A program made the translations under genes and the position numbers. A stretch of DNA of 64,000 bases. Source: Thermomonas sp. GTDB taxonomy: Bacteria; Pseudomonadota; Gammaproteobacteria; Xanthomonadales; Xanthomonadaceae. The stretch covers positions 718,921 to 782,920 of the forward strand of contig NZ_JAQSDO010000015.1 in the NCBI RefSeq assembly GCF_029945965.1. The letters run 5' to 3'. Below are positions 45,239-55,542 of this stretch, piece by piece (the first letter of the stretch is position 1; the number at the start of each line of letters is the position of its first letter). The notes below the pieces were generated by a model. The model saw only the letters and a list, made by a program, of their open reading frames with translations. It had not been told where the DNA came from and ran no database searches.

Positions 45239-47149
45239 CTATGAATTCAGTCGGCTGCGCCGGGCCGGGAATGCCACCACGGTCGCATTGCGGGCCGGCT
45301 CATCTTCGCTGGCGGGATTGAATTCGGGGACGGCATCGCGCAGGGCTGCCGCAAGTCGTTCGAGGTCGTAGGCATCGGAAGCCTCGCGCAAGGCCTTCAC
45401 AGCCAGCTCGATGCGCTCGGAGCTCACCCCGCGAGGCATCGCCTGCAGGATCTTCGGATGACTGGTCGCGCTGTAGCGCTCATCGACGTGGAACAAGGTT
45501 TCATGCAGCTTCTCGCCCACCCGCAGACCGATATATTCGATCGCGACATCACGCCCGGGCTGCTTGCCTGCCAGCCGGATCATCTGTTCGGCCAGCATGC
45601 GAATCGAGACCGGCTCGCCCATGTCCAGGGTGTACACCGCCTGCTGGGCGCCGATTGCCGATGCCTGCAGGATCAATTGGCAAGCCTCGGGAATGGTCAT
45701 GAAATAGCGCGTCACTTCTGGATCGGTAACGGTCACCGGGCCACCGCGGCTGATCTGTTCGCGGAACAGCGGCACCACGCTACCGGCCGAATCCAGCACG
45801 TTGCCGAAGCGGACGGTCACGAACCGGGTCGAACGGTGGTCGACCTGCGCCTGGCACAGCATTTCCGCCAAACGCTTGGTGGCGCCCAGCACATTCACCG
45901 GGTCGACCGCCTTGTCTGTTGAAATCAATACAAAGGTCCCGACCCCGGCATCACGACTGGTGCGTGCCACCACATCCGTGGTCAGCACATTGTTGCGGAC
46001 AGCCTCACGCAGTTGCCGCTGCAGCAGCGGTACCTGTTTGTAGGCAGCGGCATGGAACACCGCATCGGGCTCGGCCAGGCCGAGCGCGTGCCGCATCACT
46101 GCGGGATCGCCGCAATCGCCCAGTACCGACACGTATTCGATATCGGGAAAGTCGCGCCGCAGATTGGCTTCAACGGTCAGTAGCGCAAGTTCGTCCATTT
46201 CCAGCAGGGCGATCCGCCGCGCACCATGCCGTGCACACTGCCGGCACAGTTCGGAACCGATTGAACCACCTGCGCCGGTGACCAACACCGAACGCCCGCC
46301 CAACCAGCCACGGATGGCCTTCCAGTCGGGGCTCACTGGCTGTCGGCCCAGCAGGTCCTCGATCACGACTTCCTTCAGTTGCCACGGCATTGAGCGACCT
46401 TCAAGCAGGTCGGCCAGCCGTGGCACCGTGCGGAACGGGACGCCGCTGTCCTCACAGATGCCGACCACGCGCCGCACCGCGGTGGCATCCAGCGACGGCA
46501 TCGCGATCACCAGTAATTGCACGGCCGTTTCGCGTGCGATCCGACTGACGTCGTCGATCTTGCCCAGTACCGGCAGCCCCTGCAGGCGGGTACCGCGTAA
46601 CGCGACTGCGTCGTCCAGGAAGCCCACCGGCTGGTAACGTCCGGTGCGGCGCAGGTCGCGCACCAGGGCTTCACCGGCTTGGCCAGCGCCAAGGATCAAC
46701 ACGCGCTCCGCAGAGTCGTCCAGGCGCAGCAGGCGCTGGTCCTTCCAGGCCCGGAAAATCAGGCGCGGGGCGCCCAACAACAAAGTCAGGACGAACGGAT
46801 ACAACAACAACGCTGCCCGCGAAACCAGGTCTAGCCGGCTATAGAAGAAGAGCCCCACGACAACGGCCAAAAGACCGATCAGGCTGGCCTTGAAGATGTT
46901 GAGCAGGTCGGGAACGCTTGCGAAGCGCCACAGTCCGCGATACAGGCCAACCTGCCAGGACACCAGGCCCTGCGCCACCAACACGATCAGGACTGTGCTG
47001 GAAAATGGTTCCAGCGGCAGCGGCTGCGGTTGCAGCGCGTAACGGATGTAGTGCAATCCCTGCCAGCATACCCAGACCATGACCAGGTCGTGCAGGATTA
47101 CCGCCAGCCGCGGCAGGCCGTACTTGAAGCGCTCCTTCCATGTGCTCAT
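45239..47149 (-). CDS. Membrane nucleotide-sugar 4,6-dehydratase/epimerase (WbpM/FlaA1 family)
   Basis: A 636 aa protein acting on UDP-GlcNAc-type sugars for O-antigen or exopolysaccharide. Four N-terminal membrane helices (for example LAVILHDLVMVWVCW and STVLIVLVAQGLVSW) are followed by a CoA-binding-like Rossmann domain (VLILGAGQAGEALVRDL). The catalytic SDR domain carries TGAGGSIGSELCRQ, FHAAAYKQVPLL and STDKAVDPVNVLGATKR. ATG 47149 overlaps the glycosyltransferase stop by 4 bases. The SDR part lacks the usual Tyr-x-x-x-Lys pair in its standard place, as in the WbpM family. Confidence 0.9.
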   Translation of the reverse strand: MSTWKERFKYGLPRLAVILHDLVMVWVCWQGLHYIRYALQPQPLPLEPFSSTVLIVLVAQGLVSWQVGLYRGLWRFASVPDLLNIFKASLIGLLAVVVGLFFYSRLDLVSRAALLLYPFVLTLLLGAPRLIFRAWKDQRLLRLDDSAERVLILGAGQAGEALVRDLRRTGRYQPVGFLDDAVALRGTRLQGLPVLGKIDDVSRIARETAVQLLVIAMPSLDATAVRRVVGICEDSGVPFRTVPRLADLLEGRSMPWQLKEVVIEDLLGRQPVSPDWKAIRGWLGGRSVLVTGAGGSIGSELCRQCARHGARRIALLEMDELALLTVEANLRRDFPDIEYVSVLGDCGDPAVMRHALGLAEPDAVFHAAAYKQVPLLQRQLREAVRNNVLTTDVVARTSRDAGVGTFVLISTDKAVDPVNVLGATKRLAEMLCQAQVDHRSTRFVTVRFGNVLDSAGSVVPLFREQISRGGPVTVTDPEVTRYFMTIPEACQLILQASAIGAQQAVYTLDMGEPVSIRMLAEQMIRLAGKQPGRDVAIEYIGLRVGEKLHETLFHVDERYSATSHPKILQAMPRGVSSERIELAVKALREASDAYDLERLAAALRDAVPEFNPASEDEPARNATVVAFPARRSRLNS

Positions 47150-48150
47150 GACCCGAGTCCTTCGGTTTGCCTGGCGTACTGCCGATGCAGCCACCACCAT
47201 CCGAGCGCAGCTGCCGTCACGCAAGCCAGGAACACCAACAAACCCGTGTTGCCCAGCCTGCCCCACACTGAAAGCATGACCCCAATCGCCATCATCGTCC
47301 AGAGGCCATATGCCAACGTCACGACGACATGCCCCTTGTTTCGGCTCCAGCGCTGGAAGGCGTGCTCGACATGCGCCTGCCACCAGCGATCGCCACGATG
47401 CATCCGCCACAACAAGGTCAAGCCACTGTCCACCAGCATTGCCAGTGGCGCCAACAGCAACAGCGGCCAGTCGCGGGCGGGACTGGAAACGAATCCGAGC
47501 GCGACCAGGGCAGCAACCAGATAACCCAGCGCGCCACTCCCCACGTCACCCAGAAATAGCTTGGCGCGTGGAAAATTGAATGGCAGGAATCCCAGGCATG
47601 CCCCGGCAACCGCAATACCAAGGATGGGTGCCGCGAATCCGGGTAGTAGCGCGAAAGCCAGGCCGCACAGCAGCGCTTGGCTAGTGGCCAGCCCGTTGAT
47701 GCCATCCATGAAATTCCAGGCATTGACCAGCCCGAGGGCCAGCACGAAGCCCGCCAGGGATGCCACCGTGCCAGCTCCACCCAGATGCAGCGCTGCGGCG
47801 AGCAGAAACGCCGAAAACACATGCACGCCCAGTCTGGGCCAGACCGGCAAAGGGCGGTGGTCGTCCAGCCAGCCGATGCCGGCAACCAGCGCCAAGCCTG
47901 TTGCGACCAGCCACCACCAACCATGGCCAGTGCCGTGCAAAGCCATCGCGACCAAGCACCCCAGGCCGGCGATGACAATGCCGATGCCGCCGCCACGCGG
48001 GGTTTCCACATGATGACTGCGGCGTTCGCCCGGCACGTCGATCAACCCATGGCGATGCGCATGGCCCAATGCCCATGCTGCTCCCACCGCGGACACAGCC
48101 GCTGCCGCCAATCCGGCCGCAAGCAGAACCGCCGGTTCAGACCACGGCAT
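47146..48150 (-). CDS. Glycosyltransferase family 4 (WecA/WbpL-like undecaprenyl-phosphate sugar-1-P transferase)
   Basis: Starts a lipid-linked polysaccharide chain at the membrane. The 334 aa polytopic protein has the family motifs DVPGERRSHHVETPRGGGIG (37-56), NAWNFMDGINGLA with catalytic Asp, and LGDVGSGALGYL. It overlaps the end of lapB by 14 bases, a tight link with the lipopolysaccharide regulator. The exact sugar (GlcNAc or a modified HexNAc) cannot be told. Confidence 0.9.
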   Translation of the reverse strand: MPWSEPAVLLAAGLAAAAVSAVGAAWALGHAHRHGLIDVPGERRSHHVETPRGGGIGIVIAGLGCLVAMALHGTGHGWWWLVATGLALVAGIGWLDDHRPLPVWPRLGVHVFSAFLLAAALHLGGAGTVASLAGFVLALGLVNAWNFMDGINGLATSQALLCGLAFALLPGFAAPILGIAVAGACLGFLPFNFPRAKLFLGDVGSGALGYLVAALVALGFVSSPARDWPLLLLAPLAMLVDSGLTLLWRMHRGDRWWQAHVEHAFQRWSRNKGHVVVTLAYGLWTMMAIGVMLSVWGRLGNTGLLVFLACVTAAALGWWWLHRQYARQTEGLGS

Positions 48151-49315
48151 AGTTCAGCAGCGGCTTCACCGTGCCCCATTCTTTGCAACTGGGGCATTGC
48201 CAATGATGGCTGCGTGCGCCAAAACCGCAGCGGGTGCAGCGGTAGCTCGGGTTGCGAACCAGCAGTTGGTCGGTAATGTGCTTGAGATCGTGCAGGGTGG
48301 CAGTGGCGTCGGCATCGTCGGCCAGGCTGAGCTCGATCAATGCGGCTTCGCCACGCACCGAAGGTCGATCCTTCAATTGCTGCGCCAGATATTGCCGCGC
48401 AACGCCAACGCCCTCCTCTGCTTCGAGCATGCGTGCGAGCGCCAATACTGGCGAAATCCCGCGGTAGTGTTCGCACATCTCGGCAAGGAACGCGCGGGCG
48501 CCAGTGCGCTCGCCGATAGCTTCGTAATTGGCCAGCAGTGCCGGCAGGATCACCGGCAGGAAATCCGGATCATGGCGCGCCGCGCGCTCGAATGCGCGGA
48601 TCGCAGCGACTGGATTGCCTGAATCGGTCTCGATTCGACCCTCGCTGATGCCCGCGCGAACCGAAGTGGAATCCGCCGCATACGCCCGAACAATGGCAGC
48701 GCGCGCCGCATCCAGGTCACCCGCCGAGCGTTGCCGATCCGACAATTCGCATTCGAACTGCGCGATCAGCTTGCCCATTGGTTCGCCGGTGGCTGCTTCG
48801 AAACGGCTGGCGTTCTCGATGGCTTTTTCCCAGTCGCGCTCGGCCTGGTAGATGCCGATCAGGTGGCGCAGCGCCTGCGGCGCGCGCTGGTCGATTTGGG
48901 CCAAGTCAGAAAACACGGTTTCGGCGCGATCCAGCAGTCCAGAACGCATGTAGTCCTCACCCAACGCCAACAGCGCTTGCACCTTCTGCGGATCGCTCAG
49001 GTCCGAACGCTGCACCAGTGCCTGGTGCAGGCGGATCGCGCGGTCGACTTCGCCGCGGCGACGGAACAGATGGCCCAGCGCGACCTGGGTCTCGAAGGTG
49101 TCCTTGTCCAGCTCGGCGATATGCAGGAACAACTCGATTGCCTTGTCCGGCTGTTCGTTGAGCAGGTAATTCAGGCCGCGGAAATAGGTGGTGGAGAGTT
49201 TGCTGACCTGATGGTTGCTATGCCGTTCGCCGCCACGCCGGCCAATGATCCAACCCACCAACGCGGCCATCGGGATGAAGATCAGGTACCACAGCCACTG
49301 GTCCAGGAACTCCAT
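48137..49315 (-). CDS. lapB: Lipopolysaccharide assembly protein LapB (YciM)
   Basis: Controls LpxC stability and so lipopolysaccharide synthesis. The protein is 392 aa. An N-terminal membrane anchor (WYLIFIPMAALVGWIIG) is followed by about nine TPR repeats and a C-terminal rubredoxin-like domain with CTRC and CPSC. It is 2 bases downstream of lapA and overlaps the glycosyltransferase start. Confidence 0.95.
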   Translation of the reverse strand: MEFLDQWLWYLIFIPMAALVGWIIGRRGGERHSNHQVSKLSTTYFRGLNYLLNEQPDKAIELFLHIAELDKDTFETQVALGHLFRRRGEVDRAIRLHQALVQRSDLSDPQKVQALLALGEDYMRSGLLDRAETVFSDLAQIDQRAPQALRHLIGIYQAERDWEKAIENASRFEAATGEPMGKLIAQFECELSDRQRSAGDLDAARAAIVRAYAADSTSVRAGISEGRIETDSGNPVAAIRAFERAARHDPDFLPVILPALLANYEAIGERTGARAFLAEMCEHYRGISPVLALARMLEAEEGVGVARQYLAQQLKDRPSVRGEAALIELSLADDADATATLHDLKHITDQLLVRNPSYRCTRCGFGARSHHWQCPSCKEWGTVKPLLNYAVV

Positions 49316-49317
49316 GC

Positions 49318-49575
49318 TCAGGGCTTGCTACGCGGCGCACGCATGGCGCTTTCGGCGCGGCGCAAACGCCGACGCAAAGGCGCGACCACGGCAATCGCGA
49401 GAATGCCGCCGCCTACCAAAACACCCAGCAGCAGGGCGACCAGCACGCTCAACCCCAGGCTGGCACGAATCGTGGCCATTCCGAGGTCGAGTGCAATGGG
49501 TTGCGTATTGAGCGCACCAATAATCGCACCCAACAGGATGCAGGCAATGGCGGCAATGAGGCGAATCAGGCGCAT
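49318..49575 (-). CDS. lapA: LapA family inner-membrane protein (DUF1049)
   Basis: An 85 aa protein with two membrane helices (LIRLIAAIACILLGAIIGAL and LVALLLGVLVGGGILAIAV) and a basic C-terminus (RRRLRRAESAMRAP). ATG 49575 has GGAGT upstream; an in-frame TTG two codons earlier is less likely. It pairs with lapB, as in E. coli. Confidence 0.9.
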   Translation of the reverse strand: MRLIRLIAAIACILLGAIIGALNTQPIALDLGMATIRASLGLSVLVALLLGVLVGGGILAIAVVAPLRRRLRRAESAMRAPRSKP

Positions 49576-49621
49576 AGGCAACTCCGAAGTTCGCCTGCAA
49601 GCTTAACGGACTGGCAGCAAC

Positions 49622-49924
49622 TCAGTCGTCGGCCGGCAGTGGCACGACATTGGTGACCCGTTCGCGCAGCTCCTTGCCAGGCTTGAAATGCGGGACATGC
49701 TTGCCCGGCAGTGCCACCGCGTCACCCGTCTTCGGGTTGCGGCCTGTACGCGGTGGCCGGTAATGCAGGGAAAAACTGCCAAACCCGCGCACCTCGATGC
49801 GGTCGCCACTGGCGAGCGCGGTGCCCATCATCTGCAACAACGCCTTCACCGACAGGTCGACGTCGTCGGCCTTCAGATGCGGCTGGCGCCGGGCCAGCAA
49901 TTCGATGAGTTCGGACTTGGTCAT
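49622..49924 (-). CDS. ihfB: Integration host factor beta subunit
   Basis: A DNA-bending protein of 100 aa. It begins [11 protein letters not shown] like E. coli IhfB and carries the DNA-contact arm [18 protein letters not shown] and [13 protein letters not shown]. In-frame starts at 49942 and 49978 would add 6 or 18 residues not typical of the family. It lies between rpsA and lapA, a conserved gammaproteobacterial order. Confidence 0.95.
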   Translation of the reverse strand: MTKSELIELLARRQPHLKADDVDLSVKALLQMMGTALASGDRIEVRGFGSFSLHYRPPRTGRNPKTGDAVALPGKHVPHFKPGKELRERVTNVVPLPADD

Positions 49925-49998
49925 GAAATTTTTTGCGGCCATGACAAGACGACGACCCGGCTGGAGCCGGGCCGCCACGATGCACTAGGCCAACTGGA

Positions 49999-51687
49999 TC
50001 ACTCGGCCTTGCTGTTCAGCTGCTCGCGCAGTAGCGCGCCCAGCTTGGTGGTGCCACTGGCAGCGTCGGCGGAGGCCTTCTGGTACTCGACCATCGCATC
50101 GGCAGTCTCGGCATCGTCCTTGCCCTTGATCGATAGCTGCAGGCTGCGGCCCTTGCGGTCCATGCCCACGAACTTGGCTTCGACTTCCTGGCCAACCTTG
50201 AGGAACTGGCTGGCGTCCTCGACACGCTCTTCGGCGACGTCGCGCGCGAAGATGTAGCCTTCAACGCCGTCGCCCAGGTCGATCATCGCGCCCTTGGCGT
50301 CCACTTCCTTGACGGTACCGGTGACCTTGGTGCCCTTCGGGTTGGTTGCCATGAACTGGCCAAGCGGATCCTGTTCCATCTGCTTGACGCCAAGGCTGAT
50401 GCGCTCGCGCTCCGGATCAACCGCCAGCACCACTGCTTCCAGGGTGTCGCCCTTCTTGTAGTTGCGGGCCACGTCTTCACCGGTGGAGTTCCAAGTGATG
50501 TCCGACAGGTGGATCAGGCCATCGATGCCGCCGTCCAGGCCGATGAAGATGCCGAAGTCGGTGATCGACTTGATCTGGCCTTCAACCTTGTCGCCCTTCT
50601 TGTGGATCGCAGCGAAGGTTTCCCACGGATTGCTGGTGACCTGCTTGATGCCCAGCGAGATGCGGCGACGCTCTTCATCGACGTCCAGCACCATGACCTG
50701 GATGTCGTCACCGACCTGCACGATCTTGGCCGGGTTGACGTTCTTGTTGGTCCAGTCCATTTCGGACACGTGGACCAGGCCTTCGACGCCGGGCTCGATC
50801 TCGACGAATGCGCCGTAATCGGTGACGTTACTGACCTTGCCGAACACGCGGGTGTTGGAGGGATAACGGCGGGCGATGTTGTCCCACGGATCCTCGCCCA
50901 TCTGCTTCAGGCCCAGGCTGACGCGGTTGCGCTCCTTGTCGTACTTGAGCACGCGCACATCGAGTTCCTGGCCGACTTCAACGACTTCGGACGGATGGCG
51001 CACTCGCTTCCAGGCCATGTCGGTGATGTGCAGCAGGCCGTCGATGCCGCCAAGGTCGACGAATGCGCCGTAATCGGTGAGGTTCTTGACCACGCCCTTC
51101 AGCACTGCGCCCTCGACCAGCTTCTCGAGCAACTGCTCGCGCTCTTCCGAATGCTCGCTCTCGACCACCGCACGGCGGGAGACGACCACGTTGTTACGCT
51201 TGCGGTCCAGCTTGATGAGCTTGAATTCCAGCTCCTTGCCTTCCAGGTACACCGGGTCGCGCACGGGGCGCACATCGACCAGTGAACCCGGCAGGAACGC
51301 GCGGACGTCCTTGATGTCGACGGTGAAACCGCCCTTTACCTTGCCGCTGATGCGTCCAACAATGGTCGCGTTGGCTTCGAGCGCTTCCTCGAGCTCGTCC
51401 CACACCATGGCGCGCTTGGCCTTCTCGCGCGACAGCACGGTCTCGCCGAAGCCGTTCTCGAGGGAGTCGAGCGCGACTTTGACTTCGTCACCAACGCCTA
51501 CGTCGATCTCGCCAGCATCGTTGCGGAACTGTTCGATCGGCACGATGCCCTCGGACTTCAGGCCGGCATTGATCACCACGACATCGTTGCGGACTTCGAC
51601 AACGATGCCCTTGACGATGGAGCCAGGCTTGAGCTTGGCGATGTAGGCCTGGCTCTGTTCGAACAGTTCAGCGAAAGATTCGGTCAT
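49999..51687 (-). CDS. rpsA: 30S ribosomal protein S1
   Basis: A 562 aa RNA-binding ribosomal protein with six S1 motifs (for example [40 protein letters not shown] and [20 protein letters not shown]). ATG 51687 ([11 protein letters not shown]) matches the family start; ATG 51699 adds four residues. It lies downstream of cmk, as usual. Confidence 0.97.
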   Translation of the reverse strand: MTESFAELFEQSQAYIAKLKPGSIVKGIVVEVRNDVVVINAGLKSEGIVPIEQFRNDAGEIDVGVGDEVKVALDSLENGFGETVLSREKAKRAMVWDELEEALEANATIVGRISGKVKGGFTVDIKDVRAFLPGSLVDVRPVRDPVYLEGKELEFKLIKLDRKRNNVVVSRRAVVESEHSEEREQLLEKLVEGAVLKGVVKNLTDYGAFVDLGGIDGLLHITDMAWKRVRHPSEVVEVGQELDVRVLKYDKERNRVSLGLKQMGEDPWDNIARRYPSNTRVFGKVSNVTDYGAFVEIEPGVEGLVHVSEMDWTNKNVNPAKIVQVGDDIQVMVLDVDEERRRISLGIKQVTSNPWETFAAIHKKGDKVEGQIKSITDFGIFIGLDGGIDGLIHLSDITWNSTGEDVARNYKKGDTLEAVVLAVDPERERISLGVKQMEQDPLGQFMATNPKGTKVTGTVKEVDAKGAMIDLGDGVEGYIFARDVAEERVEDASQFLKVGQEVEAKFVGMDRKGRSLQLSIKGKDDAETADAMVEYQKASADAASGTTKLGALLREQLNSKAE

Positions 51688-51915
51688 TACGGAATTCATT
51701 GGACATCTCAGTGGATACACGGGTCGCGTCGCAGCACCATGCTGCGTACATCGGCCCACCTTGGGTGTGGCATAAGCGCTGCGCCCGGATGCTGCGTGCA
51801 GTGCGTGGCCATGTGTGATGGTTGAAGGAAAACCGTGGCGCGCCTCGTCCTGGCAGCAAATAGCTGGCAGGTGATGCGACCACGGAACGGTTCTGCGACG
51901 GTTGGTTCGTGCGGA
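51688..51915. other. Noncoding leader of rpsA (228 bases)
   Basis: No gene seen. It contains a hairpin GCAGCA-CCA-TGCTGC (51731-51745) about 45 bases before the start codon. S1 in E. coli is autoregulated through a folded leader, so this could be functional, but I cannot demonstrate a matching fold. Confidence 0.4.
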
Positions 51916-52611
51916 TCAGCCGGCAGGGCGGGACATCACGTCCAGCACCTGCGCGACCACGTCCTCGATGCCAAGACCGGTGGTGTCGATGCGGACGGCG
52001 CCATCGGCCGGCCGCAAAGGCGCCACCGCGCGATTGGCGTCGCGGGCGTCACGCGCGAGAATCTCGCGTAGCAGACCGTCCAATGTAACCGAAACCCCTT
52101 TGTCCTTCAACTGCTTATGGCGTCTTTCGGCCCGCTCGTCGGCGCTGGCCGTAAGGAATACCTTGTGCCCGGCATCCGGGAAGATCACGGTGCCCATGTC
52201 GCGGCCATCGGCCACCAGCCCCGGCAATTGGCGAAACGCACGCTGGCGATCCTTGAGCGCCGCCCGCACTTCGGGAATCGCGGCAATCGCGGAGGCTGCA
52301 CCGCCGGCAGTCTCGGTACGCAATTCGTCGGTGGCATCCTGCCCGTTCACGATCACCCGTGGCTCACCGCTTGGGTCGTCGCGAAATCCAATGTTGGTAT
52401 CAAAGGTGCAGCGCACCAGCGCGGAAGGGTCGGAGAGGTCCAGGTCCGCCCAACTGGCAGCGATACCCACGGCCCGATACAGCGCTCCGGAATCCAGGTA
52501 GTGCCAACCCAGTCGCTGGGCCACGATGCGACTGATGGTGCCCTTGCCGGAGCCGGAGGGCCCATCGATCGTGAGGACGGGCACCGAGGACTGGTTCGCT
52601 GGAGTCTGCAT
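51916..52611 (-). CDS. cmk: Cytidylate kinase
   Basis: Phosphorylates CMP and dCMP. The protein is 231 aa with the P-loop [23 protein letters not shown] and the CMP-contact segment [19 protein letters not shown] 52611 gives a few residues before the first strand. It is upstream of rpsA on the same strand. Confidence 0.96.
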   Translation of the reverse strand: MQTPANQSSVPVLTIDGPSGSGKGTISRIVAQRLGWHYLDSGALYRAVGIAASWADLDLSDPSALVRCTFDTNIGFRDDPSGEPRVIVNGQDATDELRTETAGGAASAIAAIPEVRAALKDRQRAFRQLPGLVADGRDMGTVIFPDAGHKVFLTASADERAERRHKQLKDKGVSVTLDGLLREILARDARDANRAVAPLRPADGAVRIDTTGLGIEDVVAQVLDVMSRPAG

Positions 52612-52696
52612 CGGGTGATTATGGCGAACTTGCTGGCATCAGATGCCATTTCGAAGGCTCAATGTCCGCCTCACTGAAACTTCCGGCCACAAGCTA

Positions 52697-52726
52697 TTGA
52701 TTCGGCGACACATAACCCGTTAGAAT
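52697..52726 (+). promoter_or_regulatory. Sigma70-type promoter of rpmJ
   Basis: TTGATT (52697-52702) and TAGAAT (52721-52726) with an 18-base spacer. It precedes the L36 gene by 75 bases and is the best match in the 189-base gap between cmk and rpmJ. Confidence 0.55.
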
Positions 52727-52800
52727 GCGCGGCTTCGCGTTTGCAGCTGTCGTGCTCACGCATGCGCACCCATCACTCAATTTTTTGCCGAGGTTCTGTC

Positions 52801-52926
52801 ATGAAGGTTCTGTCCTCCCTGAAGTCGGCGAAGACCCGTCACCGCGACTGCAAGGTGGTTCGCCGTCGTGGCAAGATCTTCGTCATCTGCAAGTCAAATC
52901 CGCGTTTCAAAGCGCGTCAGCGCTGA
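52801..52926 (+). CDS. rpmJ: 50S ribosomal protein L36, zinc-independent type
   Basis: A 41 aa protein of the L36 family, [17 protein letters not shown] at the start and NPRFKARQR at the end. Two of the four zinc ligands of the C+ form are replaced (the first Cys and the His), leaving Cys17 and Cys30, so it is the C-minus type. GAGGT lies about 9 bases upstream of ATG 52801. An intrinsic terminator follows at 52986. Confidence 0.95.
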   Translation: MKVLSSLKSAKTRHRDCKVVRRRGKIFVICKSNPRFKARQR

Positions 52927-52985
52927 GAAACGAAAAGCGTATGACCAAGGCACGCCAGCGCTGAGTCCTTCGCCGGTTGTGCATG

Positions 52986-53017
52986 CGAAGGCCGCCATGT
53001 GCGGCCTTCGTTGTTTC
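52986..53017 (+). terminator. Intrinsic terminator after rpmJ
   Basis: CGAAGGCCGC and GCGGCCTTCG form a perfect 10-base stem with loop CATGT, followed by TTGTTT. Confidence 0.85.
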
Positions 53018-53118
53018 TGGGATTCTCGAACCACGCCCTCGCCGCCGCTGCGCTCGCAGTGCGTTCACGGAATCGGCTTAGAATCCAAGACCCGCCTTCT
53101 TGCCTTGGGAGTGTTGCC

Positions 53119-53499
53119 ATGAACCGCCTGTCCCGCAGCATCGCTATTGCCGTAAAACCGCTAGTCTTCATATTGCTCGCCGTCGCCCTACCGGGCATCA
53201 GCGTTACCGCATCTGCCCAGGACCGGCAAGTCGTCGGCGACACCTTGCTGATCGAACGTGTGCAGGAAAAACCAGCCAAACTGCCAAGTCGCGGCATGAG
53301 CATGGCCCAGGTCGAAGCCCGCTATGGCGCGCCGACCGAGCGCATGGACCCGCGCGGTGGCCAGAAACGCGTCTGGCCGACCATCAACCGTTGGGTATAT
53401 CCGGCCTTCGTCGTGTATTTCGAACGCACCAAGGTCCTCAATGTGGTGATGAACAAGGCCGACCCGAACGAGATCGGCCCGAAGCCGCCTGTGACCTGA
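53119..53499 (+). CDS. Conserved exported hypothetical protein
   Basis: A 126 aa protein with a signal peptide (LVFILLAVALPGISVTASA). The mature part has MSMAQVEARYGAPTERM and INRWVYPAFVVYFERTKVLN, resembling small SmpA/OmlA-like domains in which a GMS.QV...G.P motif is common. GGGAGTG precedes ATG 53119. Function unknown; an envelope role is inferred. Confidence 0.8.
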   Translation: MNRLSRSIAIAVKPLVFILLAVALPGISVTASAQDRQVVGDTLLIERVQEKPAKLPSRGMSMAQVEARYGAPTERMDPRGGQKRVWPTINRWVYPAFVVYFERTKVLNVVMNKADPNEIGPKPPVT

Positions 53500-53560
53500 A
53501 ATCTCCGAACTGAACTACACGCCATGAGCCGCACGCCCTGAGCGCCAAGCCCTGAAAAAG

Positions 53561-54622
53561 ATGACCGATTCATCCGTGCGTTTCCCCGCCGAGTGGGAAC
53601 CCCAATCGGCGGTGCTGATCGCCTGGCCGAACGACGACACCGACTGGGTCGAGCATCTGGCCGGCGTCGAAGACACCTATATCGCGCTGGTCGCGGCGAT
53701 CACCCGCTTCCAGCCAGTAGTGATTTGCGTGGCCGACCATGACGTGGAGGCCTACGCCGATGCACGCCTGCGCTCGAACCGGATCGACATGGATCACGTG
53801 CGCTTCGTGACCGTGGCCTATGACGACACCTGGCTGCGCGACAGTGGCCCGATTACATTGATTGAAAGCGGGTTGCGCGATAACGAAGGCTTCAGGCTGC
53901 TCGACTTCCGCTTCACCGGCTGGGGCGGCAAGTTCGATGCGAGCAATGACGATCAGCTGATCGAGCGCCTCGACAAGCAGAAGTTATTTATTACAAATAC
54001 TCGGCAAGCAATTGATTTTGCTTTGGAAGGTGGTGCCATCGAAACCGATGGCGAAGGCACTCTGCTGACCACCTGGCACTGCCTGCATGAGCGTCATCCG
54101 GATTGTAGCCGTGAGCAGCTGACCGCAAAACTGGCTGGCTGGTTGCATCAGGACCGGTTGCTTTGGCTCGAGCATGGCGCACTGGAAGGCGACGATACCG
54201 ACGCACACATCGACACACTCGCCCGCTTCGCCTCGGCTGACTCCATCGTGTTCCAAGCCTGCGACGACCCGAGCGATTCGCACCATGCCGACCTGCAGGC
54301 GATGGCCGATGAAATCTCGATGCTGCGCACTCGCGATGGCCTGCCGTATCGATTGTTTCCGCTGCCATGGGCGAAACCCATCATCGACATCGATAAGCAC
54401 GGTGAAAGCCGCCGGCTTGCCGCCAGTTATGCCAATTTCCTGATCATCAATGGCGCGGTGTTGATGCCCGCTTACGGCGATCCGGCCGATGCAGATGCTG
54501 CTGCAGTGCTGGCACGCGCATTCCCCGACCGCGAGATCGTGCCGGTGCCGTGTCGTCCCCTGATCTGGCAGAACGGCAGCCTGCACTGCATCACCATGCA
54601 GTTACCCGAAGGACTGGTCTGA
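53561..54622 (+). CDS. aguA: Agmatine deiminase
   Basis: Converts agmatine to N-carbamoylputrescine in polyamine synthesis. The protein is 353 aa. Family signatures are VLIAWPNDDTDW, DDTWLRDSGP, LEGGAIETDGEGTLL and the catalytic Cys343 in GSLHCITMQLPEG. The following gene encodes the next enzyme and overlaps the stop by one base (TGATG). Confidence 0.95.
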   Translation: MTDSSVRFPAEWEPQSAVLIAWPNDDTDWVEHLAGVEDTYIALVAAITRFQPVVICVADHDVEAYADARLRSNRIDMDHVRFVTVAYDDTWLRDSGPITLIESGLRDNEGFRLLDFRFTGWGGKFDASNDDQLIERLDKQKLFITNTRQAIDFALEGGAIETDGEGTLLTTWHCLHERHPDCSREQLTAKLAGWLHQDRLLWLEHGALEGDDTDAHIDTLARFASADSIVFQACDDPSDSHHADLQAMADEISMLRTRDGLPYRLFPLPWAKPIIDIDKHGESRRLAASYANFLIINGAVLMPAYGDPADADAAAVLARAFPDREIVPVPCRPLIWQNGSLHCITMQLPEGLV

Positions 54623-55542
54623 TGGCCAAACACGACAAACTTCCCGTCGCCCTGATCCAGGAGCACGCGATCATTGACCAAGGCTTCGGCAATGCCGAGG
54701 CCAACCTGGCCGTCATCGAAACGCGCGTGGCCGAAGCGGCAGCCAGCGGCGCGAAACTCGTGCTGCTGCAGGAACTGCACAACGGCGCGTACTTCTGCCA
54801 GCATGAATCGGTGGATGAGTTCGACTTGGCAGAAACAATACCCGGCCCATCGACCGTACGCGTGGGCAAGCTTGCGAAACAACATGGCGTGGTGCTGGTC
54901 AGTTCACTATTCGAAAAGCGCGCCGTCGGGCTGTACCACAACACCGCCGTAGTGTTCGACGCCGACGGCAGCATGGCTGGCAAGTACCGGAAGATGCACA
55001 TCCCGGACGATCCAGGCTTCTACGAGAAGTTCTATTTCACCCCGGGTGACCTGGGCTTCAACCCGATCGATACCTCGGTGGGTCGACTCGGTGTGTTGGT
55101 ATGCTGGGACCAGTGGTATCCGGAAGCTGCGCGCCTGATGGCGTTGGCTGGCGCGGAATTGCTGCTATATCCGACCGCGATCGGCTGGGACCCGAGCGAC
55201 GACCAAGCCGAAAAAAACCGCCAGCGCGACGCATGGATCCTCAGCCATCGCGGGCATGCGGTCGCCAATGGCCTGCCGGTGCTCAGCTGCAATCGCGTCG
55301 GCCATGAAGCATCGCCACTTGCATCTGAAAAAGCCGTGGGGGCATCCGGCATCGATTTCTGGGGCAATAGCCATGTACTTGGGCCGCAAGGCGAATTCAT
55401 CGCCGAAGCCGGCAGCGAACCAACCATCCTGATGGCCGAGGTCGACATGCAGCGCAGCGAACACGTGCGCCGGATCTGGCCATTCCTGCGTGATCGCCGT
55501 ATCGATGCATACCAAGATCTGCTGAAGCGCTATCGTGACTGA
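54622..55542 (+). CDS. aguB: N-carbamoylputrescine amidase
   Basis: Hydrolyses N-carbamoylputrescine to putrescine. The protein is 306 aa and belongs to the nitrilase superfamily, with the triad Glu51 (LLQELHNGAYFCQ), Lys124 (YRKMHIPDD) and Cys161 (VLVCWDQWYPEAA). ATG 54622 fits the family N-terminus. It overlaps aguA and the next gene, forming a tight unit. Confidence 0.96.
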   Translation: MAKHDKLPVALIQEHAIIDQGFGNAEANLAVIETRVAEAAASGAKLVLLQELHNGAYFCQHESVDEFDLAETIPGPSTVRVGKLAKQHGVVLVSSLFEKRAVGLYHNTAVVFDADGSMAGKYRKMHIPDDPGFYEKFYFTPGDLGFNPIDTSVGRLGVLVCWDQWYPEAARLMALAGAELLLYPTAIGWDPSDDQAEKNRQRDAWILSHRGHAVANGLPVLSCNRVGHEASPLASEKAVGASGIDFWGNSHVLGPQGEFIAEAGSEPTILMAEVDMQRSEHVRRIWPFLRDRRIDAYQDLLKRYRD

